Positions 10,734-24,128 of a stretch of DNA of 64,000 bases are shown in pieces. Source of the DNA: Dipylidium caninum. Its lineage: Eukaryota > Platyhelminthes > Cestoda > Cyclophyllidea > Dipylidiidae. The stretch spans positions 496,001-560,000 of the forward strand of contig QEYB01001528.1 in assembly GCA_017562135.1 (NCBI GenBank), in the 5' to 3' direction. Under the pieces are notes generated by a model. The model had not been told where the DNA came from. It made no database searches and saw only the letters and a list, made by a program, of their open reading frames with translations. The translations under genes and the position numbers were made by a program. The stretch's first letter is position 1. Every line of letters starts with the position of its first letter.

Positions 10734-13700
10734 CTCCAAAACATCCAACCGACAAGTAAATAGCGGCGGAGGGCTTGAGGGTAACAAGCAGTCTCAAACC
10801 CTTGCAATGAGGCATTTGCATGGATGCTCACAGTTTAAACCCAGTACAAGTGGGCGATTCAAGCTCCCTTCTCTCCTCGCTCTCTGCGACTGCCCCATTT
10901 TGCGCGCAGTGTCGGACAGTGCAGAAGGCGATTAGGCCGAGTTGATGAGCTTCGTGGCTTTAAACATCCGCCTACTTCAAAACGCAATCACTTCTCCTTC
11001 ACTAGACCCGCGAGCGTCGAGGCACGTGAGAAAGTCACAGGACTGAGTGCACTTAATTGTCGAGAAAAGTCACGAGGTGATTGAACCAGACGTGCTTGAC
11101 AGGTAACTTTCGCGACATGGGGTATATCGCCGCCTCATAAACCGACTTGATTTAGGCGCACAAAACGCAACGCCCCAAGGTGACCGATCTGACGGAGCCT
11201 CGTTTGTTTTGTACCTTTGTTTATCCAACTGAATGAAGGTCTGCCTCCTGTCTAATAAGTTGGCTAAGAAAAAGGCCAGTCATTTCGCCTTAAACCGCCT
11301 CTTTAAAGCCTCGAAACATCGGAATTGCGTTGTAAGAAGTGACAGAAGAACAGCAGTAACTCGATTTCCGCGTCACGCATTTGTGACGGTGACGTCCAAT
11401 CGGGGCGCCGCAACTGCTGATTTCTACCATTTTTTACTGCACCTGGTAGCAATTATTTCACATATTTAGAAACGTCATTTCAGAGAAAAGTTTGTTTTTT
11501 TTCCATCTAGCCCGAATATGGTGAAACCTGTGAAGTGTCCAGGTCACTGCGCAGGAAAGGGTCGTGGCCGAGCATCCAGAGCCGCCTTCTGTCCAAGTGG
11601 AAGAAGAGCGCTTTCAGAGGCGAGAGCCCTAAAACGTGGAGACCCGGAAGAAGGGCCACTTTTTCCGGCCTTCAGCCGGTGTTAATGCCGCCTCGTGGGT
11701 GAAAAAACAGACCCTAAAAGACAAGTCTGCGGCGTCCCGCTGACACCAACGCCAGAAGAGGAGGCGAAGCGAAGAAAATAAGGAGAAGGAGAATCTGTCA
11801 TCGCTTTTGGCCCATTGAGTTGTTTTGATTTGGATGGAATTAGCAGGGCCTAGCCGCCACACTGGCCCAGAAGGGAAGCGGAGGTGTTCGAGATCAAGAA
11901 CCTTCGCCATGCAACAGAAATTTCGCTTCTTGTCCCTCATGAACAACCATTTATTTACCACGTGGCGCGTAAAACACGCAACTCCAGGTCTGGGATTCCA
12001 ACAAAGGCCTACATCGCAATAAATGGGGGACACCTTTCCTCAGATTCTTTCCCCTTTCGGTCCTGGTGGGTACCGTTCTCTCGCACCAGAACTGAATGCC
12101 GAGGTAACGCGGCAGTGGAGGATTTGCCTCGCATTAAGGGGCTGTGGAAGGTGACTTCCCGCCAAGCGGGTTCACTTCCACCTCACCATTCAGGAACTGC
12201 CATCCGACCTCCGTAAGGTCTCCTCCGACGTTAATAATCACCACGAAGAGGCGAATTTAACTCAGCAGACTGTTTAGGATGACATGGTTTGATCCGTCTG
12301 CCCTCTGTGCAATGTAAAATTTAGTCTTGATGGTATTTTTTCCCAATTTATAAACACATTCACTGGCGTGAGCTATGCTGCCTCGAGAGAAGGACGCTAC
12401 TTTGTGGTTGATTGGTGCGGAGAAGCTGAAACAACTTCAAGCAGTGGGGAGTAACCCAGACAACAAAACCATCAGGGCAGCCATTGACAGGGCTGGAAAA
12501 CCCGGAAGGCGAAAAATTAATTGCCCCAAGTTCATTTTTCTCGAAACTGCTTTGGGTGCGGTTGGAGGTGGGGGGGGGGGGGCGGGGAAGAACTCTTCAC
12601 ACTCCGATCGGCGCAGACTTGGCAGTCAAGCGACGTGGTAAGGGGGTCATCCCCCGGGAGGAAGGCATGAAACTGCTGTAAGTCTATCCTCACCTTTCTC
12701 GATCCCTAACTGGGAGGCAGACTAAATGTCGACACAGAAAGCGTGGTAACCATTAACATTTAACATGTCGTGATGTATCGTCTCGTACTTATGGCCCGGC
12801 GAGGGGGGTTGTGGGGGGTGGGGGGTGCGACGAAGGAGCCACACTCGGGAGGCGGTATAATTTCACGCCACTGGCGATATGCCAACGATGCAAATAGACG
12901 GCGTAATTCGCCTCCACCCCGTAGACACTTGGGGGGAGGCGGTGCGGCGAAAGGGGGGCCTCCTGGAACGACTAACTCGCCCCGCCCCGCCGCCGCCGCC
13001 GCCACCGCCACCGCCACCGCCCTCGAGGCTAATGGCACAGGCGGTGGAAACCACTTCACACCGGGTTTTCGCCTTACCTTGTGATAAAGAAGACGTGTAA
13101 ATTTCCGAAAGCCCTCTTGACGCTTATGACATTTTCGCGGACACTTCAGGCGGCGGATTTTATGCCCAGTAGAGTGGGCGGGAGGATGGTAAATTTAGAC
13201 ATTTAAGAGTAGTATGTAAGCATTAATTAACTCGTCACTCGGTGTGCCCGAGAGAGGCGATGGCGAGTTGATTAGACGTGATGAATCCGTGTTTGACAGC
13301 TGTCAAGTCGCACTGCTTGACCCACACGCAGGGAGAGCGCGGGGCGAGGTGAAGAGTCGAGGGCAGAGCCTGAATTTATCAAATTTCCTTGAGTTCTAAT
13401 TCATTGCTCAACGAATTACCTTCATTTCAGAAGAAGCCCCACAAAATCAACCCCATTCAGTGAGGCGGACGAGCCAAAACCGCAGCGTCCACCGTAAAAC
13501 CGTACCGATTCCATCTTACATAAATCCGACAAAACTGGTAATTCCGTCTGCCAAATGGTAAATATCAGACGAGGTGGATATAAATATTTTGAAGATGTGC
13601 GATGTACAATCACATTCCTGAGGAAAGTGTTTATTTTACGAAATTCCGTGCGCACTGGTTTTGATTTGACCTTTCTGAGTGACAACCTGTAATGCGGATT

Positions 13701-16700
13701 ACCACATTTCCTCGGTCCCGAGCCCTTTTTTGCGTCCAGTTAAGCAGTCTTCGCCCACACCGCCTCGCCGTGTAGAATGAAATGCTGATACTTCACTGAT
13801 GACAGCATCTTGACAGACAGGCCTGTCAGGTGACCACAGAGAGCCTCGTCCCAATGCAATGAAATGAACCGAGCACATACTTTCGGCTTATTGTTTCCAA
13901 AATGTCCCCTTTAGTCAAAGACGTCTTCAGCGTCTTGTTGCCGACTGAGGAGGTCGTCAGAGGGGGCGAGGATTTTCAAGCTGGGCTTTCGGATGCGAGC
14001 ACAAACTCTCTGCGAGGCGCCTCGAGAGGGGATGATTTTCACGGATCTCGTCTTCGCACGACACGAATCGCCGGCCACGTATCCCCAACGCCGCCTGTCC
14101 AGGCAATGTAAAGTCTTCTGCTGGCCGCAGTGGCCAAGTCTGTGCGGCCTCCTCGGAAGCCACGAATTCGTCGGCAGGGAGGATCCTTTGTCACATCTCT
14201 CATTGCTACCGACTTGAGCCCGGGGAAATTAGGCAATGGAGGCGGGGCTCTGAATGCCGAAGACTCTCCATCTGTCCAAAAGCGCCTCTCTTGCGGTCTC
14301 AGGAAGAGAAAATTGCCCAAATAGGCTTACGGTTAGACGTTGAGGCAACAAACTTGCTCCAAAAAGTCTTCTATCCCAAGCTACTCGAAGGACTCGGGAA
14401 TGACGAAAAGATAGATGCATTTCGGTTTATGCTTTGGTCTTCTCTGGCCCCGTAAACCATCCGTCTGCCCCTTCAACCCTTTGCAGCGTTCACTTTCCAC
14501 CCCGCTCCACGAACGACGGCGGGAGTACCTCGATTACGAGCTTGTTCGCCCCCGCTTGCGTTCATGTCCCTCTGCAAGCCCTTTCTGTACAGCAGGGCGG
14601 GGCAGTCGCAGTGCCCTGTCCTTTCCACAGTCCAACCTCAAAAGGGTGGAGCCACGTAGGCGACAGGTTAATTAGAGAATTCGCTGTGGGCCAATCAAAG
14701 CATTTAGCACAATAGCAGCCGCTTTTAAGGAGCCGGTCAAAAGGTAGTTTTTAAGGCAATGAGAGTTAACTTGTCAACTTGCCAATTGGGACAGTAAAAT
14801 GAGGTGTCAACGACCGTACACGGATGGAGAAGAAGTTTCTTTTCAGGCACGCAGAACTAAATATGGGCCAAAGAGATGGCATTTTTCCTTTGTCTTCCGT
14901 GTTCTTGGTCAGCACTTTTGGAGTATGAAATCAGACACTTTTAAGGCACTCACAATCACGGCTCCTATCCCTGAATAGCCGCCTTGTATGCCCCGCCTGC
15001 CGGTCCGTTACTGCGACGGAGGAGATTTGGAGGAATCACATTCGACACTGTCGGATGATGAAAGGAAACGGAGGTCGAAAAAGGAAAACCACGACCGTTT
15101 CTGCTTTATTCAACGCGACTGCTTATTCGGAAAGGCATCGGCGCTTGACAGCCGATGCCTTCAGCATTTAAGGTTGATGGGCTGCGAAGCACTTCTACCG
15201 GGGAAGCCTTGTCAGCTACACTGCTGGCAGAGGAGGCTCTACAAAGCACCCACTCGACGTGGAGTGACAAGACTGGTGAAAACATCCACAGAGGTAGGTA
15301 AAACGAAGGCGTCCATAAGCCAGGTGCTCAACGGAAGACCGGTAAACTCCAGAGAATCCACGCAAGGCAGGTCATCACTATTGTTTGTGTTCTGGACCCC
15401 TCACCGGGTGCGGAAGTAAATAAGCTGAGTGACAACCTTGACAAAATGGGCCGACCGAAACTGGCCTCGTTGCCTTCTATTTCACAATTTATTTGTGTTG
15501 CTCCGCTGCTTTCCGTCGCCACACACTCGAGGGAAACCCTGTCGCGTCTAAATCTCCCATGCGGCCCGCCCGGAGAAAACCCCTCCGCCTCGCTGTCTCA
15601 TCGCTTTCACTAACAGGAAAAGGTTTTTAGTGCATCAGAGGAGCTGTGGGGCGAGAAAAGGCCTCGCCTTTATCACCACGCCCTTCTTCTCGTTGCCACG
15701 ACAATCCGGTGATCGGCGATGTTTGTCCTTTCTGTCAAGGACGAATGCAACAGGAGTGAGAAGCAGAGACGAAAGAGGCTGCCAAATCAACGAAACCCAC
15801 ATTCTCATCACGAAAACTGAGCTTCGAAATGACGACTCCAGTTAAAATGATGCAATGTCTACGTCTTAAAACTGTCACTTTGCACAATCAGGACGAAAAG
15901 TTCGAGACATTCTGCGATCCGACTTCATTTTCTCACCGTTCAGGGGAGCCGGAGGGGTCGAAGCTACTCTCACGTCGACTTCACTAGCCCCCGGGAATGG
16001 CAGACCTCGGCGTCTCACAGATCGGAGACATCCTCGGCGCACATCTCAGGTCAGTGGAAGTGGATGGAAAAATTCGCTGACGAAAATTCTGGTGATAGTG
16101 TGACACTGTCACCAGAATGAAGCGCAGAGCTGCATCCAAGCGGTCTGGATCTACTCGCCAAGTCGAAGCTGGGCGGGAAGTCGTCGAGGGATTACACCAA
16201 ATTCTATCCTAAGCCATAATCCCAAGGGAGTGGAAAATTAACATTAGCGCAGAATGGCGCATTTTGGCATTCGAAGCCGTTGTGATTTAATGAGGCGACT
16301 GTTACGGGGCACTTCTGCGAACATCGAGAGGAGAGTGCAGCGAAACGCTGGGGAAGGAGTTGGTGTGAACCGCATGATGGTGCCCTTTCGTGTCCCACTG
16401 CCTCATCTTTGATCGCACGCCAACTATAGCCAGGGGACGACGAACTCCTCGAGGCGTCGATGTAGTCAGCGGTGGACCACGACAAGCAGGGAGGGAGGAA
16501 GAAGGGGGGGGGGGCAAACGAGACAGAGGGCGGTGGAAAAATGCCTTTTTCTCTCTTTTGAGGGGTAACAAGGCGTTCGTTCTGGCTCACCTCCATCGCC
16601 GTGCGCCTCTTTCCCCCCTCGGCGCGGCTGCGGTGATGGCGAGTGGGCCTTCCGGTGTGTGGGCTTTGAAGTGATGAGGCCGTGCTCCACCCCTCACCGC

Positions 16701-17510
16701 TTTACGTCAGTTGGTTCGAAATACAAACTTGAGTGCTGCAAGTTTTAAACTTCCATTTAGGCACTTTCTTTCCTCTCTGTCTTTCCTCACCGCCTCCTGA
16801 TGGGCTAAACTGCTTCTGTCTACTTCATGCCTCGTGTTAATTTCATTCTCGATGAAATTTTGGCACTCAGAGCCAGTTACGGTGGGAGATTTTGCCAACT
16901 TTGTGAAGAATTTTGTGCCACATGTCTGGGATGAGCTTAAACTGGCGAAAGAGGGGCCTGTGGCATGGTCTACGAACGACTGCTGCATGAGGAGACCAGA
17001 CGAACGCGGAATCGGGTCCCATAGACTCGAAGAGGACACCAGCGGACTTCAAAGGCGGCTCTTGTAGTTTCATGGTAAGGAAAACGGAGCAGATACTTTA
17101 CGACTCCACAATTTCACCCATTAGTGCGAATAAACGCCTGAGTAAATCTTGTCGACTTTCCGCACTTCTACCTAACCTCCGTCAATTCGACTGCCAGGGG
17201 GGTTTGAGCTCGCTCTATTCATTCCAGAGGAGTAAGGAACGGCCTGATGAAAGAGCCGATTCAGGAAAGGAAGCGATCTAACCATCATTCACCTCGACTG
17301 CATTTCCCCCTTATTTAACCGGACAAAAAGTCCGGTGATCGGATTTATGTCCGGCAGGAAAGTGACAGCCTTCCAGAGCGAAGAGATCGCAATCACTTTT
17401 CAATTGAACCACTGTTCGCCCCTCAAACGTGTGTGTTTTTTTAATTCGGCTCGTTAGGATACTCAAAGTAAATAAGCTGAGATGAGGCACAAAACGCTTT
17501 CTTCTCCAAC
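10734..17510. other. Probable intronic stretch of the minus-strand gene; only weak exon candidates
   Basis: It holds simple repeats: a G run at about 12,570-12,582, a GCC/ACC run at about 12,981-13,021 and another G run near 16,506. Several short minus-strand frames have Ser/Thr-rich character (for example around 13,900-13,960 and 16,400-16,480), but I could not pair good acceptors and donors in matching phase. No convincing gene is seen on the plus strand. Confidence 0.35.
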
Positions 17511-17621
17511 CATTCGTCGAGACGGCAAAGAATGGAGTCATTTGCTGCATTCGCCACGAGGACGACCCACTTCGAGTGGTGGGCTCCCCTCCACCTCCAC
17601 CACTCCCTCCTCCCTCGAACT
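17511..17621 (-). CDS. Short symmetric exon (111 nt, phase 1-1), Gly/Ser-rich
   Basis: The acceptor is cagacaatgcag and the donor is CGAATG|GTTGG. In phase 1 it reads E-FEGGGSGGGGEPTTRSGSSS then WRMQQM and FFAVSTN. The length is a multiple of three and both ends are phase 1, matching the short exons near 10.5 kb and at 38 kb. The low-complexity Gly/Ser/Thr content fits an extracellular linker. It was found by eye from splice signals and needs transcript support. Confidence 0.35.
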
Positions 17622-17938
17622 CTGCATTGTCTGTCCTCAGCTTTGGGGCTTTCCGACGAGACTAGTTCGCATGCCCCGAATGCCTCATCCACACTTCTTC
17701 CCTTCTTCTGAGGCTGCTGAAGACGCCTGAAGAGGAGGTCGTGGGCAGGTCTCCCCGACCAGTATCACAGTCTCTTGAGACAGCGTCAGCCACTTACTCT
17801 TCCCTCCACAGACCCCGTCTAAAGCGGGGTCAAACAAACCCCACAGGTGGGAAACATTTCGGACAGAAATCGTTTTCACATGCACCATCTGTGGACCAGT
17901 TCAAAGTGTCCGCGCCCTGATACGCAAACACACATTCC

Positions 17939-17958
17939 GTGTGTGTGTGTGTGTGTGT
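17939..17958 (+). repeat. (GT)n microsatellite
   Basis: About ten GT units, in a likely intron. Confidence 0.8.
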
Positions 17959-19728
17959 TGGTATGTCATCTTCAGACCACAAGAACTTCTCAGACAAAAA
18001 CATTTCTCTCCCCGTAGCCTCTTCGGAGGGGCTTTCAACAATGTGTCTTCCCGGTTCGAGGCTCTCATCTACCCAACATGTTCAAAAGCTGCGTCTCATC
18101 CGGCGTCTGTCGAAAAGAAATATTTCATCGCAAACGTCGAAAGGAGATGGGAACACTTTAAAGGATTGTCAACTGTTGACCACTTGGCAGTGAAAAAATC
18201 CCCGGAAGGGGAGAAATCGCCCGAGTTTATTCGACCTAAGTCAAAACACCGTCTCGTTTAAGCGCTAACGCTGCAGTAGCAGTCCTGGCGTGGTCGTAAG
18301 GGCAGCGAATGAAGCCAGTTGGTGAGAGAAAGAAAAGTCAGTAGAGCACCAAACTTTTCGTGTGCGCATAACTTGTGCCAAGTCTTCGGGCAGAAGTGAA
18401 AACTTTTTCTCTGCATGTCAGGAGGAACTCGGAAAGGTCAAACTGCGCTGCGAATTGGAGTCAATCAAGTATTCTGGGCAACTCAAGCGCCCGGCAAACA
18501 GTCGAGGTGGTCCCTCGCCTTCCACCCAGGAAACAGCAGTTGTCAATTGGGGAAATCATGGTGGGAAGATGCTTCGTGCGGTAAGAGTTGGTGACAGGCG
18601 ATGACATGGAGGCGCGAAGGAACAGTAATGCGTCCCATCCATGCTGATCCGAGGGGTAAAATCTCCGTAGTTCGCGATGGGAAAGGCCACATTCTGGCCA
18701 TTTTTTCATCTTTCAACGGGTCTTAGCGGTTTAAGCCAACAACCCCCCAGTCTCGAAAATGCCATCGTACGAGGCGAAAGCTTCCACAAGACTTAACGTT
18801 AACTCCGGTTTACCCGGAGAACACACGCCCCTTTCAGCAAATGCTTGTTAATTTACACCCGAGTGTGCCCACGGGCCGGACGCAGGCAATGAATCAAGAG
18901 TGGCCTTTCCACCTAATAGCGCGATGATAATGAGGGTGAGCCGAGTGCCTGGCCCCTCAATCAGCCCAAAATGTCACTTCCCATGTGGACATTTACAACA
19001 GTTGATGGGTAGATTTGCGGTTGCTTGCTGTCAGAGAGGAATCACACAGAAAGTTAGACAGAGATGGGTGGAGGGCGGATAGTTTTGTGTTGACAGACGA
19101 GGACGGACAGCCCGCAAGTCTCATCCATCGTCATGAACCGCCGCAGCTTCCCCGTCCCGATAGGGCAAATTTGTGCTCTCCGAGAGCCCGGATGAAAGAG
19201 TTTGCCGACGTCAGAGGTGCCACAGACCGACTTTAAAACAATCGCTCAGGCTACTGACAACTGACAGGCGTCAGTGAGAAAAGCTTCATCATGAGGTAAA
19301 CCTCGGGACCCGAAAGCAACCTATGAGTGGAAGAAGTCGACTTCTTTAAAGGCAACACTTCCCACCAATAAAAGTCGGCTGTCATGGAACTCGAGTGGAA
19401 GGCAGCTTCGGGCTTTAGACAGACTAAAGGGCAGCATCGCAGGCCTTTGACAAGTTTGACCCTTACATCCCGCGTCGATAATCTAAAGGGTATTTGCAGA
19501 GACTGGAGGAGAGAAGGGGCAGTAAGGGTGGCGGAAATGACAAAGTAGTCGACAGAACACTGGAGGTGTTCTTAACTCCATGGGCCGTCCATTCACTCCT
19601 CCGATGCGAGCACCACCGCTTTTTGAACGGGCCAACTTCATGTGTCCCCCGACCTCATCAAACGAGTGAAGTGGCCTTTGCAAAAACGTGCCCGCAAACA
19701 ACTCTACGAGTAGGATAAAGGCACTCAC

Positions 19729-20175
19729 CCAGACTTCGGCCTGGCCTCTGCGATGGCGGTCCGGATTTTGGGATTTCAGGCTCATTACGTGCTTGGCGGC
19801 GATGGCAGTGGTTCTGGCAGATGGGGTTGAAGATACTGCGGTGTGTCGTGGCCGTAAGGACGGGCGAAGCCTGCAATTTTAGAGGTCGAGGCGCCGCGAT
19901 GCCCTGGTACTCACAATTCCACTCTCCCGTTCGCTCCAGACTCTCCATCACCACTGTGTACTCCAGCACGAGGCTGCCACTCTCCACATCCTGCTCGTAA
20001 CGACAGTCCTCAATGACGGAGGAGAGGGTGGCGGGCACCAAACAGCCCTCCACCTCGTCGAAGACACACGTGGGAGTGCAGTCCTCATAGCAGATCTCCG
20101 TCGTCACCTGGAAGAAGGCTTCACCGGTGACATCCTTCCAAGGCCCCCCAACACACCCACAACACATCCACAGAG
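19729..20175 (-). CDS. Ig-like/cysteine-rich exon with Ser/Thr stalk, left copy (frame broken in stalk)
   Basis: This is the counterpart of 33421-33867. The core of about 240 bp, from the VTTEICYEDC region to PLKLQ, is identical to the right copy. It encodes many cysteines and an Ig-like F-strand pattern (SLERTGEWNCEYQ). Downstream, small indels push the Ser/Thr stalk out of frame, so as written this copy cannot make the stalk. The sequence 5' of the core differs by at least one amino-acid change (CCGC versus CCGR). It lies in line with the transmembrane and tail exons at 7-10.5 kb on the same strand, so it is the copy positioned to be part of the full-length gene. Not assigned to a named family. 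Confidence 0.5.
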
Positions 20176-20268
20176 CTGACCTCCACCAGCCTGGTCGCTG
20201 CTAAGCACCTTCTGCTCGTGGGGCGGAAAATGTCTACGAAGTGGGCGACGGGGAGGTGCAACACTCAC

Positions 20269-20321
20269 AGCGTGTGCAGGCATGTGTGGAATTCTCGGAG
20301 GCGCCTCCTCACAGGAGTCCG
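20269..20321 (-). CDS. Short linker exon, left copy (53 nt versus 51 nt in right arm)
   Basis: Acceptor cccttcaag and donor GCT|GTGAG match the right-arm exon at 33277-33327, which encodes A-DSCEEAPPRIPHMPAR. This copy has two extra bases (an additional CA) and so is no longer a multiple of three. Either it is decayed or the extra bases are errors. Confidence 0.4.
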
Positions 20322-20448
20322 CTTGAAGGGGAGACAAGTGTCCAACAGGCCGACATTAAAGCGTCGCCACACCGACACGAGGCGGCTCCGAGCGAGGCAA
20401 AGTGCTCTGCGCGCCGCGTGTGTTTCTAGTGGCTGAGCAACGGCGCGC

Positions 20449-20480
20449 GTGTGTGTGTGTGTGTGTGTGTGTGCGTGTGT
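20449..20480 (+). repeat. (GT)n microsatellite, IR1 left arm
   Basis: GT run interrupted once by GC. The mirrored AC run is at 33,120-33,148 in the right arm and differs in length. Confidence 0.8.
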
Positions 20481-21140
20481 TGCTCTTCTGCCTGTGCACC
20501 AGTCAATGGGGACACACACGAACTCGTGGCACGTCGGCATCGGCGGACGAATGCGCAGTTTTGGTGATGGTGGTGACGACTCGGTGAAAAAAGGCATTGC
20601 GCCTGCCACTTCTGCCGTGGCGAGAGCCACTACTTGCCGCTAAACTCGAATTGCTTCTTCGCCACTCACATCTCGCTCCAGGCCAGAGAATGCGCTCACG
20701 CACTGACAGTCTCCATGCCTCAGGCATCACACCGGGTCGTGACGCGACCACTCAGTCGTCTAGTCGTCGCAGCCTCCCTCAAAACACACCGCTGACGGGA
20801 GCGAAGATGAGGCTCAACAAAGGGAGTCCTCGAAGTAAGTCGTGTGTGGTGAGACTCGCCTCCAGAACTACCTGGAAGGCTTCTCTTCCTCCAACGTCTT
20901 TCGTTAGCCCTCGGCGAGAGGCGCTGCTCACGCGCCGTCAGCCCGACACTCCGAACTGTTACTCGGCCGCAGTGAAAGACCTCTCAGTGGACGAGGGGAG
21001 TGGAGAGAGGCACGGGCCTATTAACACGGTCGCAGCGGGTGCACACGAGCGAGGAAGTGACATGCGAGCCAGCCAGGCAGCGGCTGACAGGGTGGCCTCA
21101 CTGCTTCCGCTCAAAACAGACAAAACAGACTTGGGCATAC

Positions 21141-21489
21141 CTGCGGACATCGGAGGTAGACATGACTCAGACTGCTGTTGCCCGAAGTCACCAACGCTCG
21201 CCTCGCCTCCGTGTCGGCAGCCTCACCTCGCACGTGAGGTGGCCCCTCCGATTGGCCGCTATGCCGTAGTGGAAGTGCACCTCGTGCGTCCGCCGCTCCG
21301 CCGCCGCCGCCGCCGCCACCGCCGCTTCACTCACCTGCAGGTCCACTGCTGGCCGCCGTGTGGTGCGGCTCGGAGTCTGCCACCATCGACACGGCGTTCG
21401 GCGCCCTCGAGACGGTGAGTGAGGAGAAGAGGAGAAGGAGAAGAGGAGGACGAGGATGTGGTGGATGAAGTGGGCAGGGAGTGGGTCAT
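21141..21489 (-). CDS. N-terminal (signal-peptide-like) exon, left copy, frame broken
   Basis: This is the counterpart of 32106-32462. Compared with that copy, a C is missing from a run of four, a T is missing in the pyrimidine-rich part, and further indels occur, so the hydrophobic leader is not in frame with the downstream part. The alanine-coding GCG run is also three codons shorter (21,297-21,330). The donor CCGCAG|GTATGCC is conserved. Confidence 0.4.
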
Positions 21490-22964
21490 GCTCGCACACC
21501 TCCCAACTGCCAGGTGTCACTGCATCGTCTGGCGACGAAGAAGGCGGCAGGAGAGAAAAAAGGAGGTGAAGCGTTCGGCTCAATGAGGATTGGGCGGAGG
21601 AGGAAGCGAAAGGAGGAAATGAGATGGTTCGTATGCGTCGGGAGCTTGTTGCACTCGCAAGGCCCAACGCTTCACCAAAGAAAAGGCCACCGTCTCGCTG
21701 AGAGAAACGCCATGCCTCGACAACAGGCCATTCCCACCTGCCAAACCTTAAAGCCGCCACCGCACCACGCATTCGTCCAACCCGTCAATGGCCAAGTGCT
21801 GCCTTCGTGCTTTCTCTCAATGGCCCAGCAAGACGCCTTCCCACGCGCAGTTGGAAGCGAAGAGACGGTGGGTCTGTGGGCAAGACGGCCTCTCACGCAC
21901 TAACCGAGTGGGTGCCACGACCTGAGGGACGCCACGACCAGAAGGAGGAGACCATCTCGCCAGCCCTGCACCAACGCACTTCCCTTCATTCAAAATGCAC
22001 AAGCGAGGCACGTCTTCCAGCGTCTCCACAAGCTGACGCCATCGGACAGGCCGCACAACAGCCCGCGCACCCACCGCATCCCGCAGAAGAGAGCAGCAGA
22101 AGACGAGGGACGAGAGGAGAGAGGAGAGAGGAGAGAGGCGAGACGACACACACCGACAGCTCGAGGATGGTGGAGTGGAGTAGACAGGAGAGGAGAGGAG
22201 ATGAGAGGAGTGGAGTGGAGTGGAGTGGAGAGCTGCTCCTCGTGTCCTCGGCCACGTCCACGTCCTCGTCCTCTGTCTCCCTCGCCACAGGCTCCAACAC
22301 TCACGCCACCTCCGCGACCACCTCGGGCTCCGCAACTTTCCTCGTGCCACGTCCCACTGCCACCGTCTCCTTCACGCATCCTCCAACTGCCACACACCTC
22401 CTGCGCAGCGACTCAGCGCTCCCGAACACGTGGCAACACACAGCGCCATCTTGATGCCATTCGACAGAGTACGCGATGTGGCCAACGCTCCCCTCACTTC
22501 TGCTTCCGCCACTCCCACTCCCACTCCCCCTCCACCTCCACCGCTTCCACCTCCGCCTCCGCCTCCGCTCTCCTCTCATGTCAGTGGAGGCGGGTGAGAC
22601 GGGCGCACACCAACACCGCTGTGCTTGTGGTCCTGTTCGACGGCGAGACAAATGCACACCGTCTTGCACCTCCGCGTAAACAGTCCTCCGCCCGCCGTGT
22701 AAATACCACTCGCCTGCAGGCCACTGCCAGCCTCTCAACGGCGTCACAATCACCAGGTGTGCGAGGCCATCGCCGCGTCCGCAGGCGCCACAAACACTTG
22801 CGGCGAGGCGAGGGTGGGAGGGGAGCACGACCAGTGTCCGCCCCAAGGCCACGGAGTCAGGCAGTGGAGGAGCCGCTTCCTCTCCCCACTGCGTGGCCCT
22901 CCTCGACGCCAAACTGCCTCGCAATGGCCGAGACCACCGTCCCACTTGGCACACTTCACTTCAC

Positions 22965-23008
22965 CTCGTCACCTCGTCACCCTCGTCACCCTCGTCACCC
23001 TCGTCGCC
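22965..23008 (+). repeat. Nine-base tandem repeat (CTCGTCACC), IR1 left arm
   Basis: About five units of CTCGTCAC(C). The mirrored GGGTGACGA repeat is at about 30,570-30,613 in the right arm. Confidence 0.75.
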
Positions 23009-23398
23009 CGATGCACACACGCGAGGACACACAGACGCCAAGTTGTTGGCCAGGCTGTCGACCAGGCTTGTCGGTGTCTATTTACATCACTTGACCTCGA
23101 ACAAACAGTCCGGCGCGTGCTCCGAGGACCTTGACAGGCGCCCTCTCCACAAACACATTCGTCTTCACACAATGCGCCTCTCCACGCGATGCCAATCAAA
23201 GGCAAATGCGGGCGGAGGGACAGACGGGCAGATGGACGTACGAAGAAGAAGAAGAAGAGAAGAAGTAGTGGGTGGCTTGCCATGGTGGCGAGGCAACGAG
23301 GTGGAGACGAATCACTCAACTTCTCGCATTACTTGTTCAGCACCCGCCCAAGTGCCCTCCACGCAGGGTCCACGTGTCAAGTGGGAATTCGCGTGATT

Positions 23399-24128
23399 CC
23401 TGCGCCGACACACAAGAACCTCCTCCCTCGACACGAGCTGTGACGGCTACCCCGCTAGCCGCGTGGTGAAGTGACACCACCTTCGGAGTGGAAGCGAGGG
23501 CAAATGTCGCGAACAGCGGGTCTTCGGCCACCAAGTCGATTGTCCCCCCACCCGATGGCTGGACATCCTCCTGACTGCGTTCAACGCCGTCAGAAGCACG
23601 CGAGAGGCGTTGGACAAAGACGCTCACACGGGGACCTCCTCCCCGCCCCGCCCCGCCCCGCCCGCCGCGCCCCGCCCCGCCCCCACGCCCCGCTCTTGCG
23701 TGCCACCGCGGTGCAGCCCATGCCACCGTCCACATGCCGCGCAAGGCACCACGCGCCTGTGTGCGTGTGCTCTGCAACCACGGCTCTGCGTCTCCGGCCA
23801 CGCGACTCCGGTGGTGGTGGCCACTTTGTCGGGGGCGGGGGCGGGGGCGCCGAAAACTCCACCTCCGTGACTGCAGCCGCCTCACCGCGCACGCCTCTCA
23901 CCCTCGGGTGCAACAGTCCAACTTGTGCCTCAACCGAACACACTCACACACCGACACTCACACCGACTCACGCACGCACACACACACATCCGCGCAGCCC
24001 TGAGAGGACAGTGAGGAAGCGTGGTCGGCGAGAGCAGACCAGGCTTGGCCCACCACCACCACCATCACCAGGCCAGCTACGCGAAATCAGACGTGGCTGG
24101 AGCAAATGGGAGGACGGTGAGATGATGG
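23399..24128. other. Block present in left IR1 arm, absent from right arm
   Basis: At the same position the right arm has about 100 unrelated bases (30,070-30,172). The block is GC-rich and includes (CCCCG)n runs near 23,640. On the minus strand it contains an open stretch (SGGGTIDLVAEDPLFATFAL then ASTPKVVSLHHAASGVAVTA) that may be an exon, though its frame and splice signals are not settled. The CA-rich stretch at 23,935-23,995 is simple repeat. Confidence 0.6.

Noticed and set aside
12760..13100. Overlapping open frames rich in Gly, Pro and Ala
   Set aside because: They are produced by a GCC/ACC simple repeat read in several frames on both strands.
20217..20640. Val/Cys-repeat frames around the GT run
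   Set aside because: They are simple translations of a (GT)n microsatellite.
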